Source: Kalmusia sp. IMI 367209
Lineage: Eukaryota; Ascomycota; Dothideomycetes; Pleosporales; Didymosphaeriaceae
Direction: 5' to 3'
Length of the DNA: 64,000 nucleotides
Assembly: GCA_027946365.1 (NCBI GenBank)
Contig: JAPEUQ010000001.1
Span: 1,054,001-1,118,000 of the forward strand
The notes under the pieces were generated by a model. That model was not told where the DNA came from, ran no database searches, and was given only the letters and a program-made list of their open reading frames with translations. Both the position numbers and the translations under genes were made by a program. Shown one piece after another: positions 10,513-22,143 of this stretch (its first letter is position 1; each line of letters opens with the position of its first letter).

Positions 10513-11860
10513 ACTCTCGACAGAAGGTGTAATTTTGGCAAAGCGGAGAGCTTGAGTAAATTGAATGTATTTAATGTATTACAATGTAACGATAATTTCC
10601 TGTGTACTTTGGAGCTCAGGTTCCAAAGGGGCATGGGTTTGGATAAGTCATGGATGTGGGTGTAGGTTGGGAGACAAGGCGAGGCTGAGTCTGGTCAGGC
10701 AGCCGCCACTTCCACATTAGGCTGGACCATGTGCCAGTGGACAGCTTAAAAACGCCACCAAAACCCTACGTGGCCCTCATAGATCTCTACATGTTCAGCC
10801 CCCTAGATTGTAGCTCACTTTCTCAGAAGATGTCGCCTTAAATTTTCTTTACAATAGTGGTTGTCTTATCTCTTGTACTCAAATTGGATTCCTTTTCCTA
10901 TTCATCCTTGTACATTTCTCCTCTGTTCTTCGCATTATTCCTCCCAATTAGCTCTATACGAAGCCCTCCATGTGTACTGTCCAAAGTTTCAATCCGCGAA
11001 GGTGGATTGTTTTAGAGTATTCTAAAACTAACAATGAATCTTTTGGATGTCTACAACTCAGAGTGTGATCCTTTGCAACGGTCAATGAGTCCCATTCTTT
11101 TGTCTACACTAGACATGCGGATGCTCTTTTTGAATCCACCAGAATATCTAGATTGGTATAACTATACGGCATGATGCCCAGCGGACACACAGTTAATGAT
11201 CGAAGAAATCGTCGTGACTTTGCCCCATTACCAAACGATGATGATGTCTGTAGATGGAACCCATCCGGCCACCAAAAAGGTATGCAAGGGCAGCATTCAG
11301 CTCATTGGAGAATAGGACGTAGAACTGCACCTGCCTAGTCTCGTGTCGTGATGAATCACGTTAAAGAAACCAATTGAAAGGACAAAGAAGAGGGGAAGTA
11401 AGAAGCAATAGACGAAAGAAACCCCAGGCAACAGTTCCAAAGCTGCTCAGCTCCCCCCTCTACATCCCCACCTAGACCCCATTCCATCTTGTACCACACA
11501 CGCGAGTGACTCCCCTTCTCAAACGAGGACCCTTGATTGAATAGTAATAGTGATGATGATGATGATAGCTAGCGAGCAGTATATATACATCTAATGCCAT
11601 ATGCCCTATGCACATACATATGAAATCCTTCCAAGCGAAAGCCATTGATATGTATCCTCCTAACCGCCCAGATGCCCAAGTACAAACACCATGCAAAACC
11701 CTCCCGAGCCCATCCCTTTGACATAAAAAAAAGAAGAATTAAATAGTTAGATAGCGTGAGAAATCTAGCCATGCACATCCATGCTGCTATGCTCGCTCAA
11801 AACATCTCAAAATCCTCCGGTGTTGAAAAAAATTCCTTCCGTATGCTTCGGGTTCGTACT
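10513..11860. other. gene-free stretch, HET promoter side and F-box gene 3' side
   Basis: 1.35 kb between the HET start codon and the stop codon of the F-box/WD40 gene. It holds only short chance frames, a short (TGA)n run near 11550-11565, and A-rich and pyrimidine-rich runs. No RNA gene or transposon structure is apparent. Confidence 0.45.
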
Positions 11861-14333
11861 TCAAATCACACGCACCTTCTTCATGCTCCGGGCCAGTTCT
11901 TCGCCCACATCCATCTCGCCACTGCGTCCGCGCTTCGCACCGCGCAGCTTCTCTATGATCTTATTCACGATCGACGACGGGTGTTTGGAATCACGGTCGG
12001 GACGATCGCGGACTGGGGTAGGCATACCTCGTCTAGCACGCATATAGCTGTCAGCGATGAAGAGACAGAACAAAAACTGCAATTCACCACTGCGCATCGA
12101 CAAGAACTCACGCATTTCCTACTAGACCTTCTGCCCCTTGCACACCCCAGCCAAAATCTAAGATTAGTGTCCGTCCATCCTGGCTTGTGGCTACTACCCG
12201 GCGGTAGTCGCTCTTGGCCGATAGGATCCAGCTCGTAGTCCAATTCTCGTAGGTTGCGAACACGGCTCCAGTGTTGTAGTCTGCCACGCGGATGCTCTGG
12301 TCATATGATCCGCTCACGATGCGCCCGTTGAAAGCGTCGAGGAAGAGGGAGCGGACGAGGCCGCCATGTCGCGCAGAAGTATGCAGAGTGTTACCCGTCG
12401 TGGCGTCGAACTTGTAGACGACGTGGTCATTACCCCCAGCAAGTACGAACTTGGCGTCGTCGGAGAACTCGACAGCTGCAAGACCTCGATCCTCGGACGG
12501 AAAGTCCTTGATGGAGACGCCGGAATCGAGGTTCCACAGTTTGGCTACACCGTCTCCTGAGGCTGAAACCAGCAGATTACCACGGAGTTGCACGGCGTTG
12601 ACTGGGCCGCGGTGGCCAGTCAGAGTGCGAATCTGCCGGCCAGTTTGGCGGTCCCAGACGATGATTGCGGAGTCCTTGGAGCACGATATGATGTGCTTAT
12701 CGTCCAGACAGACATCCAATACACCAGCTTGATGACCACGAAGCCTGTACATCGGGACATAGTTTTCACCAGTGATGTCCCAGACAATGCACGAGTGGTC
12801 AGACGAGCCAGTCACCATGATTGTGTCATCGTATTGCAGGCAAAGGATGGAGGCGTCATGGTAGTCGGCAGGGACGTGGTACATATCGTTACCGGTTGAG
12901 GTACCGTTGAGTGACGGGTGATTAACTGCCATGCTTTTATGGGTCTCCAACTGGTGCGGGGTATTGACAACAGGACGATGAGAAGGACCGCCGATGACCT
13001 TGACGCACTTGTACGTCTTCATGTCCCAAACACGGATTGTGCGGTCTCGCGACCCCGTGATGATTTTATTCCTATTTGGATTAACCAATGTAGATGTGGG
13101 AGCTTTGCAATACGTACTCATCAAATTGACAGCAATATACCGAGTCGGTGTGACCGTTGAGGTATATCGCGCTTGGATTACTAGCCAGCCATCGCCGGTC
13201 GATGGTCCTTCGCGCCTTATACATTTGCTTCCAATTCTGCGCTGGGGCGTGCTTGCCATTCTTAGAGAATTTTCCAACACCAATACCGCCCATTTGAATC
13301 GGTGTCGGCGAGACATGTACGGTAGGCTCGAACCGGCGTAGGAAGACGCCCTTCCACACATGCGAAGAAGTGGCAACATCATGCCAAAGCTTCGAAACCA
13401 GCTCGGCTTGTATGAGGGATGGAGCGTCGAGATTAGATAAAATGAGGGTCGTAATCTCGGTGGGAAGAACTTGGAGAGGGTCGACTGGGCATGTTAGTGA
13501 CTTCTTCCCAAATTCAGGTTGACACACGGATGATTGGGTGGTAGACGTGCTCCTCAACCCTGGGGCCGTTCTCCGCATCGCGTGCGAAGCGAGACGCGTC
13601 GCCTTGCTCCGTCGCGTTCCCATGGTTGATGTTGCGTGTAGAAACTGGGGAAAGTGGGACACTTACCCATCTTTTTCTCTTGCAGCACACTATCAGCGCG
13701 CGCAATCGGTGAAGAACACATCATGCCCACGCCACTTTCACTATCATTAATAACGTCCTCAATATGGACATCTGGCATGCCACTTTCAAGAAACTTGCGT
13801 GTCTGCTCTTGCTCGCGACGCAGCTGCGACTGGCGGGCATCGTTTGCAGCAGCGGCCGCCTGGCGCGCAGCAGTCCCGGGCGCCATGGAAGGATAATTTG
13901 ACGGGATTGGCGGTGGGACAGGGTTGTACTTTGCAAATTCACCGGAGGGGCCTGACGCGGCTGGCCGGCGGCGCAGGCTAGAAAAGCGTTTGAGCATGGA
14001 GATTTTGGAATTCACAGGCGTGGTTGAATCTAGTTGGGAGAGCGGCAGTCCGGAATCGTGGTGAGGGAGTGGCAATCGCAACATGTCTGTGCTAGTCTTG
14101 CGCGAGGCCGCAGATGAAGGGCCCGGCGGGTCAAACATGGCAGAGAGAGAGGGCCGTCGGGACGACGAAGAGGACAACTTGCGGCGGATCTGCTTAAAAC
14201 CGCCCTCCAGCATCGACGTCGCCCGCGACAGCGACACGGAGCCTCCGTGGGTGCGCGAAGAGTGATACTGCACGCTCATGCCCTCGTGCACAGCGCCCAG
14301 CGCGTTGGGGGGCCTCGCGTGTCTCACTGCCAT
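11861..14333 (-). CDS. F-box / WD40-repeat protein
   Basis: Four exons: 13667-14333, 13118-13484, 12112-13071 and 11861-12047, giving 726 residues. Donors are GTAAGT, GTACGT and GTGAGT; all joins keep frame. The 182-nt first intron is itself largely open, so an extra or alternative exon there is possible. Residues 1-222 are Ser/Pro/Ala-rich and look disordered. An F-box follows (DPLQVLPTEITTLILSNLD, then SLIQAELVSKLWHDVATSSHVWK). WD40 repeats then run from about [28 protein letters not shown] to SGSYDQSIRVADY, about seven blades with GH/WD ends. The protein should be a substrate receptor of an SCF ubiquitin ligase: the F-box binds Skp1 and the propeller binds targets. The C-terminus is basic (KIIEKLRGAKRGR). 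The target is not inferable. Confidence 0.87.
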
Positions 14334-15198
14334 GGGTGCTGAATGTCTGCGAAGCGGTCCGCTTCATGCTCTGCTCGAAGGGTCGTGGCAGCGCTGCACT
14401 ATCGTCGGCGGCAGACGAAGTCTTTGGACGGTGGGCAATGGACGGCCGGCGATGCATTTGCGGCTGCAGCGAAGGTTTGCTGGGTGACAGGGCGCTGATG
14501 GGCGGGTAAGGGTCTCGTTACCAGCGGTGCGCGTGGAGACGTCAACCACGGGGCGAGCGAAAGACTTCGGTTCGCGGAATAGTTAATAGAGACGTTGCAC
14601 GCCGTCTGCGAGGAGCTTCCTGCGCGCACTGGGTATCCGAAACGAGGGCAGTCGTCGCAAGGGGTGGGGAGGTGGACGAAGGAGCGTGGGTGTGGCGGAG
14701 AGACGACGTGCAGGATGCAAGACAACTAGGAGACGAAAGCAAGAAATATAGGGAGCGTTGGCGACAGGGCGCAGCGGGAGCGGTCAGGGAGGGAGTGAGG
14801 GAGTGAGGGTGAAAGAGAGTGTGAAGGGTGCACGCTTCAAACGGTCGGGGAGCGTGCTAGGAGGATCTGAGGGAGGTGCGGGTTGGTGCACATGTTTTAC
14901 CTTTAAGTTGGCAAGGAGCGCAGGAGCCCAGGGCCAGGGTTGCGCCGTCCTCGAAAAATTAGCGGATGCGATCTTCGTCTCGCCTGTGCTTGGGCGGGCA
15001 AAATCCCATAGGACGCGGACACTAGACACAGCAACAAAGCGACACCCGCTCGAAAGAAACAGCATAGCGTCCGCGAGCGTACGCTGCACGCACGAACCCA
15101 GGCCCCATTGCCTTTGCCCTCCCCTGCCATTCACCCACAGACGCGGGTGGTAGGTATTGAGGCCAGCCTGCGCTCACCGCTCCGTCGCTCTAGTTGCC
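14334..15198. promoter_or_regulatory. divergent promoter region (F-box/WD40 and DUF7704-type gene)
   Basis: 865 bp between two divergent start codons, GC-rich, with several open but unconvincing frames on both strands. A purine-rich strand (GGGAGGGAGTGAGGGAGTGAGGG, near 14786-14808) is present. Long 5' UTRs on one or both sides are likely. Confidence 0.5.
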
Positions 15199-15678
15199 AT
15201 GACGAAGGCATCGCCCTCGCCGTCCATTCCGGCACTCTACCGCATCATCTACCTGTACATGGAGCCCGTCTCGACCCTCGTTGGCGCCGTTTACGCCCAC
15301 CACTTCCAGTCTACGTATTTGCAACTCACGCACGCCGACTCCGCACCCAAGCACTCCATTCCTCTAGGTACCTCGATCGTGTTGACCCAACTTGCCAACC
15401 TATACCTGCTGCTGTGCATCAACGAAGCCCTGGTGCTGCGTGCTACCACGGATGTCAAGGTCTGGAAGACGTTCCTCTTTGGCCTGCTCGTAGCTGATCT
15501 CGGCCACCTGTATTCCGTTCACCAGGTCGGCTTCTGGGTCTACTGGCGTTTCTGGGAGTGGAACGCCATCGACCTGGGCAATGTACCATTCGTGTACCTC
15601 CTTGCTGTTTCACGGGTACTCTTCATCGCAGGCGTGGGGTTCGGTGGAACCCAGCTCGAACCGACGAAGCAATCTTGA
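15199..15678 (+). CDS. DUF7704-type fungal membrane protein
   Basis: Single-exon frame of 159 residues from ATG 15199, the first ATG in frame. It matches a widespread small fungal membrane-protein family as I remember it: PALYRIIYLYMEPVSTLVGAVYAHHF (helix 1), GTSIVLTQLANLYLLLCINEALVLRAT (helix 2), VWKTFLFGLLVADLGHLYSVHQVGF (helix 3), and NVPFVYLLAVSRVLFIAGVG (helix 4). Four membrane spans with short loops are expected. Biochemical function is unknown. The DUF number is from memory and should be confirmed by a profile search. Confidence 0.82.
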   Translation: MTKASPSPSIPALYRIIYLYMEPVSTLVGAVYAHHFQSTYLQLTHADSAPKHSIPLGTSIVLTQLANLYLLLCINEALVLRATTDVKVWKTFLFGLLVADLGHLYSVHQVGFWVYWRFWEWNAIDLGNVPFVYLLAVSRVLFIAGVGFGGTQLEPTKQS

Positions 15679-17538
15679 AAGAAAGGGAAAGAAAAAAAAC
15701 CAGAAATTGGAATGCAAATATGATCAAACCCGTACCAAGATTCCAAAATGTGCAGTGATGCAATGAGTACGATCAAGCAACTGTGCCATGCTCGGTACTT
15801 ACTTTTTCAAGAAACTCTTCAACGCTAACCATCGGACAATTCTCCTCTCCCCTCCAATCCCAGCCACGCAGTCACACCACGAAAACCCCGTCCCACCTTC
15901 GGATACCCCAGAAAAAAAAGCCCACCCAGGGACCCACAACAAAGGGCCTGCAGGCCACCCAGCTCCCATTCGCCCTCGCTTACCACGCTCGCATCCCAAT
16001 CCTCACCGCCAACTCCGTCGCCCATTGCCCACCGTTCCAGAGCCCCCTCCCATCGGATCCAAACCGCACAACGACCAACCCCGGAAAGTACCCGTGCCGG
16101 GGACACACCAGCAAACAACACCGCATTTTCCTCACCCCTTTCCCACCCGACCTCATCGAACCACTTACTCGCCACGACGTACGACGGCGACGGCGAAGAC
16201 GACGAGGACGACGATGACAACGCTGCAGCCGTCCCTCGCGCACGCCACCAGCCGCAGGCACACTCAGCCCAGCGTCAGCCCTACCGCTTACCTCATCCGC
16301 CCTTGTCGGCGCGCCGCACCATGAAAATAGCAACGGCGGCGGCGGCAGCGGCAGCACATTCGCCACAGAAGCAACAGTGCCCTGCATAAGAAATGCCTGA
16401 CCTCACCGCTCGCCCGCACCGCCCCCGCGCTTGCTCGCTAGAAAACCTGAACCTGGCCCGGGGGGGCTCCCTGCGCAAAGCCGGGGCGCCGAGTTTTTTT
16501 TTTTTTCTGTCTCTGTCTCTCTTCTCTGCGTCGTTTCGTCCCTCGTCTCTTATCTCTACTCTCTCTCTCTCTCTCTTACACACACACCCAGACAAAGGGA
16601 GGACTACTCTTTTTTTGGCTCATGCGTTCGGCTACGCCGGATGGGGAAAGGGAGTTGGGTCTTTGTATCTGTGTTTGAACTCCGTATCCGTACGTCGGTC
16701 CATGGTTCGCAGAGGTCGGGCGATGCATGCCCCTCACTTGTGCTTGTAATCGTGGGCTCATGACTGACGTCGTGCACCGGATGAGGTGGAGGGAAACCTT
16801 TGGAACGACGCCGTCATCTATGATTGCGACTTGTGATGTGCTTTGCCCCATTTCGGTGCTTCCACGTATGCAAATTGCCAAGTGAAAAGAAGCTGTTGTG
16901 GCATCGTGATGCGTCATGCGAATTTACTCTTCTCCGATTGAGCAGCTTCATTATAGGGAGTCTATTCAGCTTTGAAGGGCGTTCCCGCATACATGCACAC
17001 CATATTCCGCCGCCCGCAAACTTGTAAACAGAAAAGCAAGTAATAGAATCATAAGCAGGAACGTCAATATCATTGGCCACCCATAAATACGCAAAAAGCC
17101 CACCATCTTTATCTCATAGAAGATTCCGCTCTTCCCCAAGTAACCAAAGAAAATATATATCCAATATCTGATAACATGCCCGCAGGAAAAAAAAACGCCC
17201 CATAAGGGGGTGTTATATGGGTATAATTATAACCTCCAAAGTCCCCAAAAGAAATGGCTGAGATAACATAAAATCAATGGCTGCCAGAACTCTCTAGGTT
17301 CCAAACAAGCAGTACAAACGCCAATATTCCGGAGCTCCAGCCTGGGTAGTTGTGACCCAAATTTTTCCCGCCCATGACCACATGGTTTCGTCGAAAGAAC
17401 AGCAGGAAATGAGGCTTTCCCAAAAGCGCCAATGCTGTAAGCAACAAGGGAAACTCGCAAATGCAATAATCCACGCAAATAGATAATGATACAATGTGTC
17501 GAAGATATAACGGAACAAGAAGTGTGTGGCAATGCTGC
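15679..17538. other. 1.9 kb gene-free stretch with low-complexity tracts
   Basis: This lies 3' of the DUF7704-type gene and 3' of the Mediator gene, so both transcripts end into it. It holds a run of 13 T's near 16494-16506, a CT-repeat near 16559-16575 followed by an ACAC run, and a GGC-repeat near 16335-16350. Open frames here are short and built from low-complexity sequence. I see no conserved protein. Confidence 0.5.
16494..16590. repeat. poly-T / CT / AC low-complexity tract
   Basis: A run of 13 T's is followed by CTGTCTCTGTCTCT and, after a gap, a (CT)n run ending in ACACACAC. It is a simple-sequence tract typical of fungal intergenic DNA and a likely length-polymorphic site. Confidence 0.85.
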
Positions 17539-20500
17539 CTAAGCTGGAAGATCAAGCATAGACGTGTCCAATCGCTGACCAAGGCTGTCCATGGCCTTGT
17601 CAATGCTGTCAAGATCCATCATCACACCGTCTGGATAGAAGAGCATCATATCGTCATTGTCCATAGGTGGCAATGTCACGCCCAGGGCTTGAATATCATG
17701 CGACAACCCTCCATCCAGAGGGAACACCTCACCGCTCATGTTCATCCAAGCTTCAGGCATATCGGCGTCCTTGATGTCCAGGTTGATATGCAGATTGTCA
17801 TTCTCGGAGATGTCCGATTGCCGCGTCGAAGGTGTGTCTTTTGAGGAAGAGTCCGGCGTGTTCAAAGGCGAGCTGGGACGCGACCGCAGTAACCATGAGT
17901 TGTCCTCGTCTTTAAGATCCAGCGTAGTAAACGGCCCGTTCGTATCAAGCACGGAGTAGATTTCATCGTAGGAAAAGTCGAATAGAGATGCTGGCACAAG
18001 CGGTGGTGCCACCTCTTCTGCTTCGAGCTTGGGTAAAGGTGCTGCCTCGGGCTCCTTCTGTGTAGGCTTAGTGGTGCTCGCTGGGGTTGGTTTAGCAGCA
18101 GCACCAGTACTGGGTGTTGCTACCTTGACAGAAGTCTGTGGGGTCTTAAGAAGGTTAGTTGAGGGGGAGCCTTTCATGCCGGTTTGCGTAGGGACTCGAG
18201 TCATGGGCGTAGCTGCGGCCTGGCCAACAGGCGTACCAGCCGTTGGCGGCATGATAGGAGTCTGGCCAGGCTTGACCGGTTGCGGAGGAGCGCGAGGAAC
18301 AGCGGAAGTCGTCTTGGGACCACGAGCAGCTGCCGCAGGATCTTGCTTTAATTGGCCGGTCTTTGGATCAACGCCCACATATTCCGCCATCGAATCCAAA
18401 GCGTATTGAACAGGGTCGTCGATCTTTGTATGTGCATAATTGACATGGGTATCCAGTTCAGCCTGCGTATCGAACCCTCGCATAGAGTAATCACAATCAG
18501 AGAACCTGCATTTGAAGGTGGGTTTCTGAACAGCTGGTGGCACTTGTCGCTTCAGCTCGGGAGAATTGCCTTTACCAGAGCTGATGCGTGGCGATTGCTT
18601 CGATGCCGGGGTCGACGTCTGACTAGTAGGGTCCATCTTCTGTCGCTTTTTCTCCGGAAGTGACAAGTGCGTCAGTGTCTTAGCACCTTCGAAGTATTTA
18701 GGGGCACCTTGAGGTGAAGCACCACCGAGTTGGAAAGGTGGCTGAGAGGCAGTCGGCGCTGGAGGGGCTTTCTGTTGGCGCTGCTGCTGCTCGACGATCT
18801 TGAGATTCGCTGCATTGAGCTGCGGTGGTCGTGCACCTGCAGTCTGGTCTTGGGCTTGCGGTGGCGGTTGGTTTGGTTGTGGTTTAGCCTGGGCCTGTTG
18901 ACTTGCCATTCTGGACATGACCTTGCCTACGAACGCAAGAATATGGCGGACGTTCACCTGGAAATCAGCTTCCGTCATGGTCAGCTCAGGGTGCAGCGTG
19001 CCGTCTTGGGGATTCAATTGTCTCAAGAGCAAAATTCGAGCTCTGATGACGGTCCTAGCCAGATTTTCAGAGTCGGTCCCTTCATACGAGATGAGGAAGA
19101 TGCGCAGTGCTTGTTCGACCTTCTTGATGTGAGACAGCTTCTCCTTGATCAAATGCTGAAGTTGTGCGCGGACGTCATTGGGAATGGGTACCACTTGACT
19201 CTTGGGGAGTTTGCTTTCTTCCTGCTGGATCATGAGTCTGAATTTCTTTTCCCTCTCAGGCTCCTTTAGCTTCGCGGCGAGCTCCTCTTGACTTGGAAGG
19301 CGAGGCGTTTGTGACTGCTTGTTCGAAGCATCTTGCGCCTTCATAAGGTTGGCGCGCATTTGTGCCTGTTGCTGCGGCCCAAACTTGGACATCTGCTCCT
19401 GGGTCAGATTGAGGCCTTGCTGTGATCGTGAGGGAACCATGGCAGGAGCTTGAGGAGCTGCGTTAGAAGCCTGCAGCTCGGCTCCAACGTCAATAGAATC
19501 ATCGTTGGGCCGTTTTACGCCCTTGCTCTGGTTATTCTGAGCCGTTGGCTGCGTTGGCTGAGTGGATTGTCCGAGCGGTTTTGGTTGTGGGGCAGCTTGC
19601 GCTGTCTGATTCTGTGCCGAGGGAGGACGCGTTGCTTGCGGAGCCTGACCGGGCATGGGGGCCTGCGATTGTTGTTGGGCCTGGTTTCGTTGATGCATTT
19701 GCATGTTGTTGAACATGGTCTGCTGCTGCTGCTTTCTTGCACTGATCTTATGTTGCATGATGAAAGTGCGAAGCTGATCGTCACCGACATTGGCTTGGTG
19801 CGCGGGCAACCGCAACCGCCATGCTTGCATTTCCTGAGGAGTGACTGGGAGGGGACCAAGATTGGGCATATTTGGCTGTTGCTGCGGTGTTCGGGCAGGA
19901 CCGGAGCCGGGCGCCATTTGACCTGGGGGGCCAATGGCCCCCATGTTGTTGGCTGGTTGTGGTGGACGTTGTCCAGGCATTCCGTTCTGTTGATTCTGTT
20001 GCTTCATGAGGTCTTGGAAATGCAAGACTTGTAATAGCAGAAGCTTCTGACTGTCGACGCCGGGAGTGAGAGTTGGGTTTTGGCTTGCCCATTGCTTAAG
20101 CTGAGCCCATGTTTTGATTTCCGCAGGCAGAATCTGCCGTATCTGAGCGTTCAAGGCGCTTGGTGGAAACGGTCTCGTGTCCGTGATGGCTATGATTCCC
20201 GGGTTCTGCTGGAGCGTCTGCTGAGCTTGCAGGAGTCGGGCTTGGTGAGGAGGAAGTCCAGGACGTTGGGCCATGGGCATCTGCTGGCCGCCCATTTGGA
20301 GCGGCTGCCCTAGTCCCCCTGGGCGTACATTGCCCATGTTCTGACCGTTCATCAGGCCGTTGGCCATACCTCCCATCTGCAGGTTCTGGCCAGGATTGAT
20401 CATCATGTTCGGCTGCCCGTTCGGTGGTTGGCCACCAGGAAAAGCGCCGTTCTGCATCATATTTCTTTGGCGCGCGCCAGCCATGTACTGACCTAAAATG

Positions 20501-22143
20501 TGACGAAACTGATGTTCTGGAACCTTGAGCAACTGCTGCTTGACCATAGGGTCGAGTTCATGAGGAATCATCTGCATGCGGGCCTGCTCGGTCAGAGGCT
20601 GGCCTTGCACGCCAGCAGCTTGCTGGGCTCTTTGCTGGGCTTCACGCATGAGTTGCGTAAGCTGCGGGTCAGGTTGGGGCGTCATTACGGGGACGTGAGC
20701 TTGAGGGCGTTGCTGAGGGGTAGTCGGATTGGGCTGGCCAGGAGGGGCCATAGGGCGATTGATCATGGACAGGGCATTTGGGTTCGGGGTTCCTAATGGC
20801 CGATTAAGACCTCCTGGTTGCCCATGCAGATTAGGGGTGGTCATTTGCTGCTGCTGCTGCTGTTGCTGTTGCTGCTGCTGTTGTTGCTGCTGCTGCTGTT
20901 GCTGTTGTTGTTGCTGCTGCTGCTGCTGCTGTTGTTGTTGTTGCTGTTGCATCTGTTGTCGAGCTCGAGCTTCGGCCTGTGCCTGAGCGGCTTGACGTTG
21001 CAAGTTTGCGTTGACGTTCTGAAACGCAGCCGCTTGCGCGGCCTGGCGCTGGGCCATGGCTGCATTTTGCGGCTGCCCCTGGGGGAAGTTGCCCATTTGA
21101 GGGTTGACATTGTTATTGTTGCTTGCAGGGACGACTGTTTGTCCCTGATCTTGCACCCGCATGGCTTCGCTCTGCTGGTTGGCAAGAGCGGTGAAGTCGA
21201 ATTCCTGACCAGGCTGGCGTTGGTTGGCATTCATCTGTTGGTTGGCCATCTGGCCTTGCTGCATGCCACCGCCCATCTGGTTGGGCTGCGGCTGGTTCAT
21301 CAGACTTGCTATGGCTTCCCGAGAGATTTTCCCGCTCTTGAGCATGGTTTCCGCTTGCTGACGGAATCTGAAGAGCAGCGGGTTGATGCCTCTGCTCATG
21401 AGTTGCTGTTTTTTATCGTCGGGCCACGCGTTGACCTCCTGCTGGAACGCCTGGCGAACGTCCGGTCGTGCTTGGTCCATCAGGCGCTGCGTGAGGCGAC
21501 TGATGATGACGTTCTGCTGTTGGGGGGTTTGCTGGCCTTGCTGCATGTTGGGCTGGGGATTATTTGGGCCCTGCGTAGCATTTCCCACGCCCCCGCCATT
21601 TGCACCCATGGAAGACTGGCTCTGGGACATTGGGATGGTCGACACTTGCATCTGCTGTCGCAGCTGCGGGTTGGGGAAACCCTGGGCCATCTGCTGCTGC
21701 GGGGTGTTCTGACGAGGACCTTGGGGGTTTGCCTGGCCCATCATGTTCATCTGCGCAGCGTTCATGCCATTCATGGGATTGTTAGGGGTGGCGCCCAGGC
21801 TCTGCAGCTGGTTCTGGCGAAGGGCCTGCACGGCGAAGAGTTTTTGTCGGATGGTGGTCAGGTACTGGTCCTTTGTTGGCGAGGCCATGAAGGTCGTGGT
21901 CTCGAACCCTAGCGATTGGCGCAGGATCTCGTTCTCGTTGGTGTCGGACTTGAGCAATCGAAACGAGGTGAAGAACTGCAGGGCGAGGCCTCCTCGCTCT
22001 TCGGCCGAAACGCCGTGCTGCCAGCCGCCCGGCGGCAACTTTTCCTGTGCATTACGGTAGTGCTTGAGCAGCATCTGCTGGACCTGGCTGCGGTTGGGAA
22101 CATTGGCAGCCATCATGTTCGCCTGGAAGTTTGGGTTGTTCAT
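17539..22143 (-). CDS. MED15: Mediator complex subunit 15 (Gal11/Med15)
   Basis: Single 1534-residue frame from ATG 22143. Med15 sits in the Mediator tail and receives signals from DNA-bound activators for RNA polymerase II. The N-terminal KIX-type domain is visible at about residues 15-115 (VQQMLLKHYRNAQEKLPPGGW, ERGGLALQFFTSFRLLKSDTNENE, TKDQYLTTIRQKL). Most of the rest is extremely Gln/Asn/Pro/Met-rich and disordered, with short repeated activator-binding-like helices (SRLTQRLMDQARPDVRQAFQQEV; ILPAEIKTWAQLKQWASQNP). A pure 35-residue glutamine run lies at residues 399-433. The C-terminal third has a more ordered block (LMIQQEESKLPKSQVVPIPNDVR...), a C2H2-like stretch (FKCRFSDCDYSMRGFDTQAELDTHVNYAH) and an acidic tail. 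No intron is needed. The assignment rests on the KIX region plus the Q-rich layout. Confidence 0.85.
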   Translation of the reverse strand: MNNPNFQANMMAANVPNRSQVQQMLLKHYRNAQEKLPPGGWQHGVSAEERGGLALQFFTSFRLLKSDTNENEILRQSLGFETTTFMASPTKDQYLTTIRQKLFAVQALRQNQLQSLGATPNNPMNGMNAAQMNMMGQANPQGPRQNTPQQQMAQGFPNPQLRQQMQVSTIPMSQSQSSMGANGGGVGNATQGPNNPQPNMQQGQQTPQQQNVIISRLTQRLMDQARPDVRQAFQQEVNAWPDDKKQQLMSRGINPLLFRFRQQAETMLKSGKISREAIASLMNQPQPNQMGGGMQQGQMANQQMNANQRQPGQEFDFTALANQQSEAMRVQDQGQTVVPASNNNNVNPQMGNFPQGQPQNAAMAQRQAAQAAAFQNVNANLQRQAAQAQAEARARQQMQQQQQQQQQQQQQQQQQQQQQQQQQQQQQQQQQQQMTTPNLHGQPGGLNRPLGTPNPNALSMINRPMAPPGQPNPTTPQQRPQAHVPVMTPQPDPQLTQLMREAQQRAQQAAGVQGQPLTEQARMQMIPHELDPMVKQQLLKVPEHQFRHILGQYMAGARQRNMMQNGAFPGGQPPNGQPNMMINPGQNLQMGGMANGLMNGQNMGNVRPGGLGQPLQMGGQQMPMAQRPGLPPHQARLLQAQQTLQQNPGIIAITDTRPFPPSALNAQIRQILPAEIKTWAQLKQWASQNPTLTPGVDSQKLLLLQVLHFQDLMKQQNQQNGMPGQRPPQPANNMGAIGPPGQMAPGSGPARTPQQQPNMPNLGPLPVTPQEMQAWRLRLPAHQANVGDDQLRTFIMQHKISARKQQQQTMFNNMQMHQRNQAQQQSQAPMPGQAPQATRPPSAQNQTAQAAPQPKPLGQSTQPTQPTAQNNQSKGVKRPNDDSIDVGAELQASNAAPQAPAMVPSRSQQGLNLTQEQMSKFGPQQQAQMRANLMKAQDASNKQSQTPRLPSQEELAAKLKEPEREKKFRLMIQQEESKLPKSQVVPIPNDVRAQLQHLIKEKLSHIKKVEQALRIFLISYEGTDSENLARTVIRARILLLRQLNPQDGTLHPELTMTEADFQVNVRHILAFVGKVMSRMASQQAQAKPQPNQPPPQAQDQTAGARPPQLNAANLKIVEQQQRQQKAPPAPTASQPPFQLGGASPQGAPKYFEGAKTLTHLSLPEKKRQKMDPTSQTSTPASKQSPRISSGKGNSPELKRQVPPAVQKPTFKCRFSDCDYSMRGFDTQAELDTHVNYAHTKIDDPVQYALDSMAEYVGVDPKTGQLKQDPAAAARGPKTTSAVPRAPPQPVKPGQTPIMPPTAGTPVGQAAATPMTRVPTQTGMKGSPSTNLLKTPQTSVKVATPSTGAAAKPTPASTTKPTQKEPEAAPLPKLEAEEVAPPLVPASLFDFSYDEIYSVLDTNGPFTTLDLKDEDNSWLLRSRPSSPLNTPDSSSKDTPSTRQSDISENDNLHINLDIKDADMPEAWMNMSGEVFPLDGGLSHDIQALGVTLPPMDNDDMMLFYPDGVMMDLDSIDKAMDSLGQRLDTSMLDLPA
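20845..20949 (-). repeat. CAG/CAA trinucleotide tract coding 35 consecutive glutamines
   Basis: On the + strand this is 35 uninterrupted CTG/TTG triplets, read as CAG/CAA on the coding strand of MED15. CAG and CAA are mixed, which should damp slippage relative to a pure CAG run. Flanking codons are Met on both sides, with further glutamines beyond. Confidence 0.95.

Noticed and set aside
13490..13660. Possible extra exon inside the first intron of the F-box/WD40 gene
   Set aside because: Two frames are open here, but making it an exon would require a 22-nt intron; a single 182-nt GT-AG intron with CACTAAC branch point keeps frame and is simpler.
20818..21912. 364-codon + strand frame opposite MED15, beginning with a leucine/cysteine run
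   Set aside because: It is the antisense shadow of the glutamine tract and its flanks (CTG/TTG read as Leu); the MED15 frame explains the sequence.
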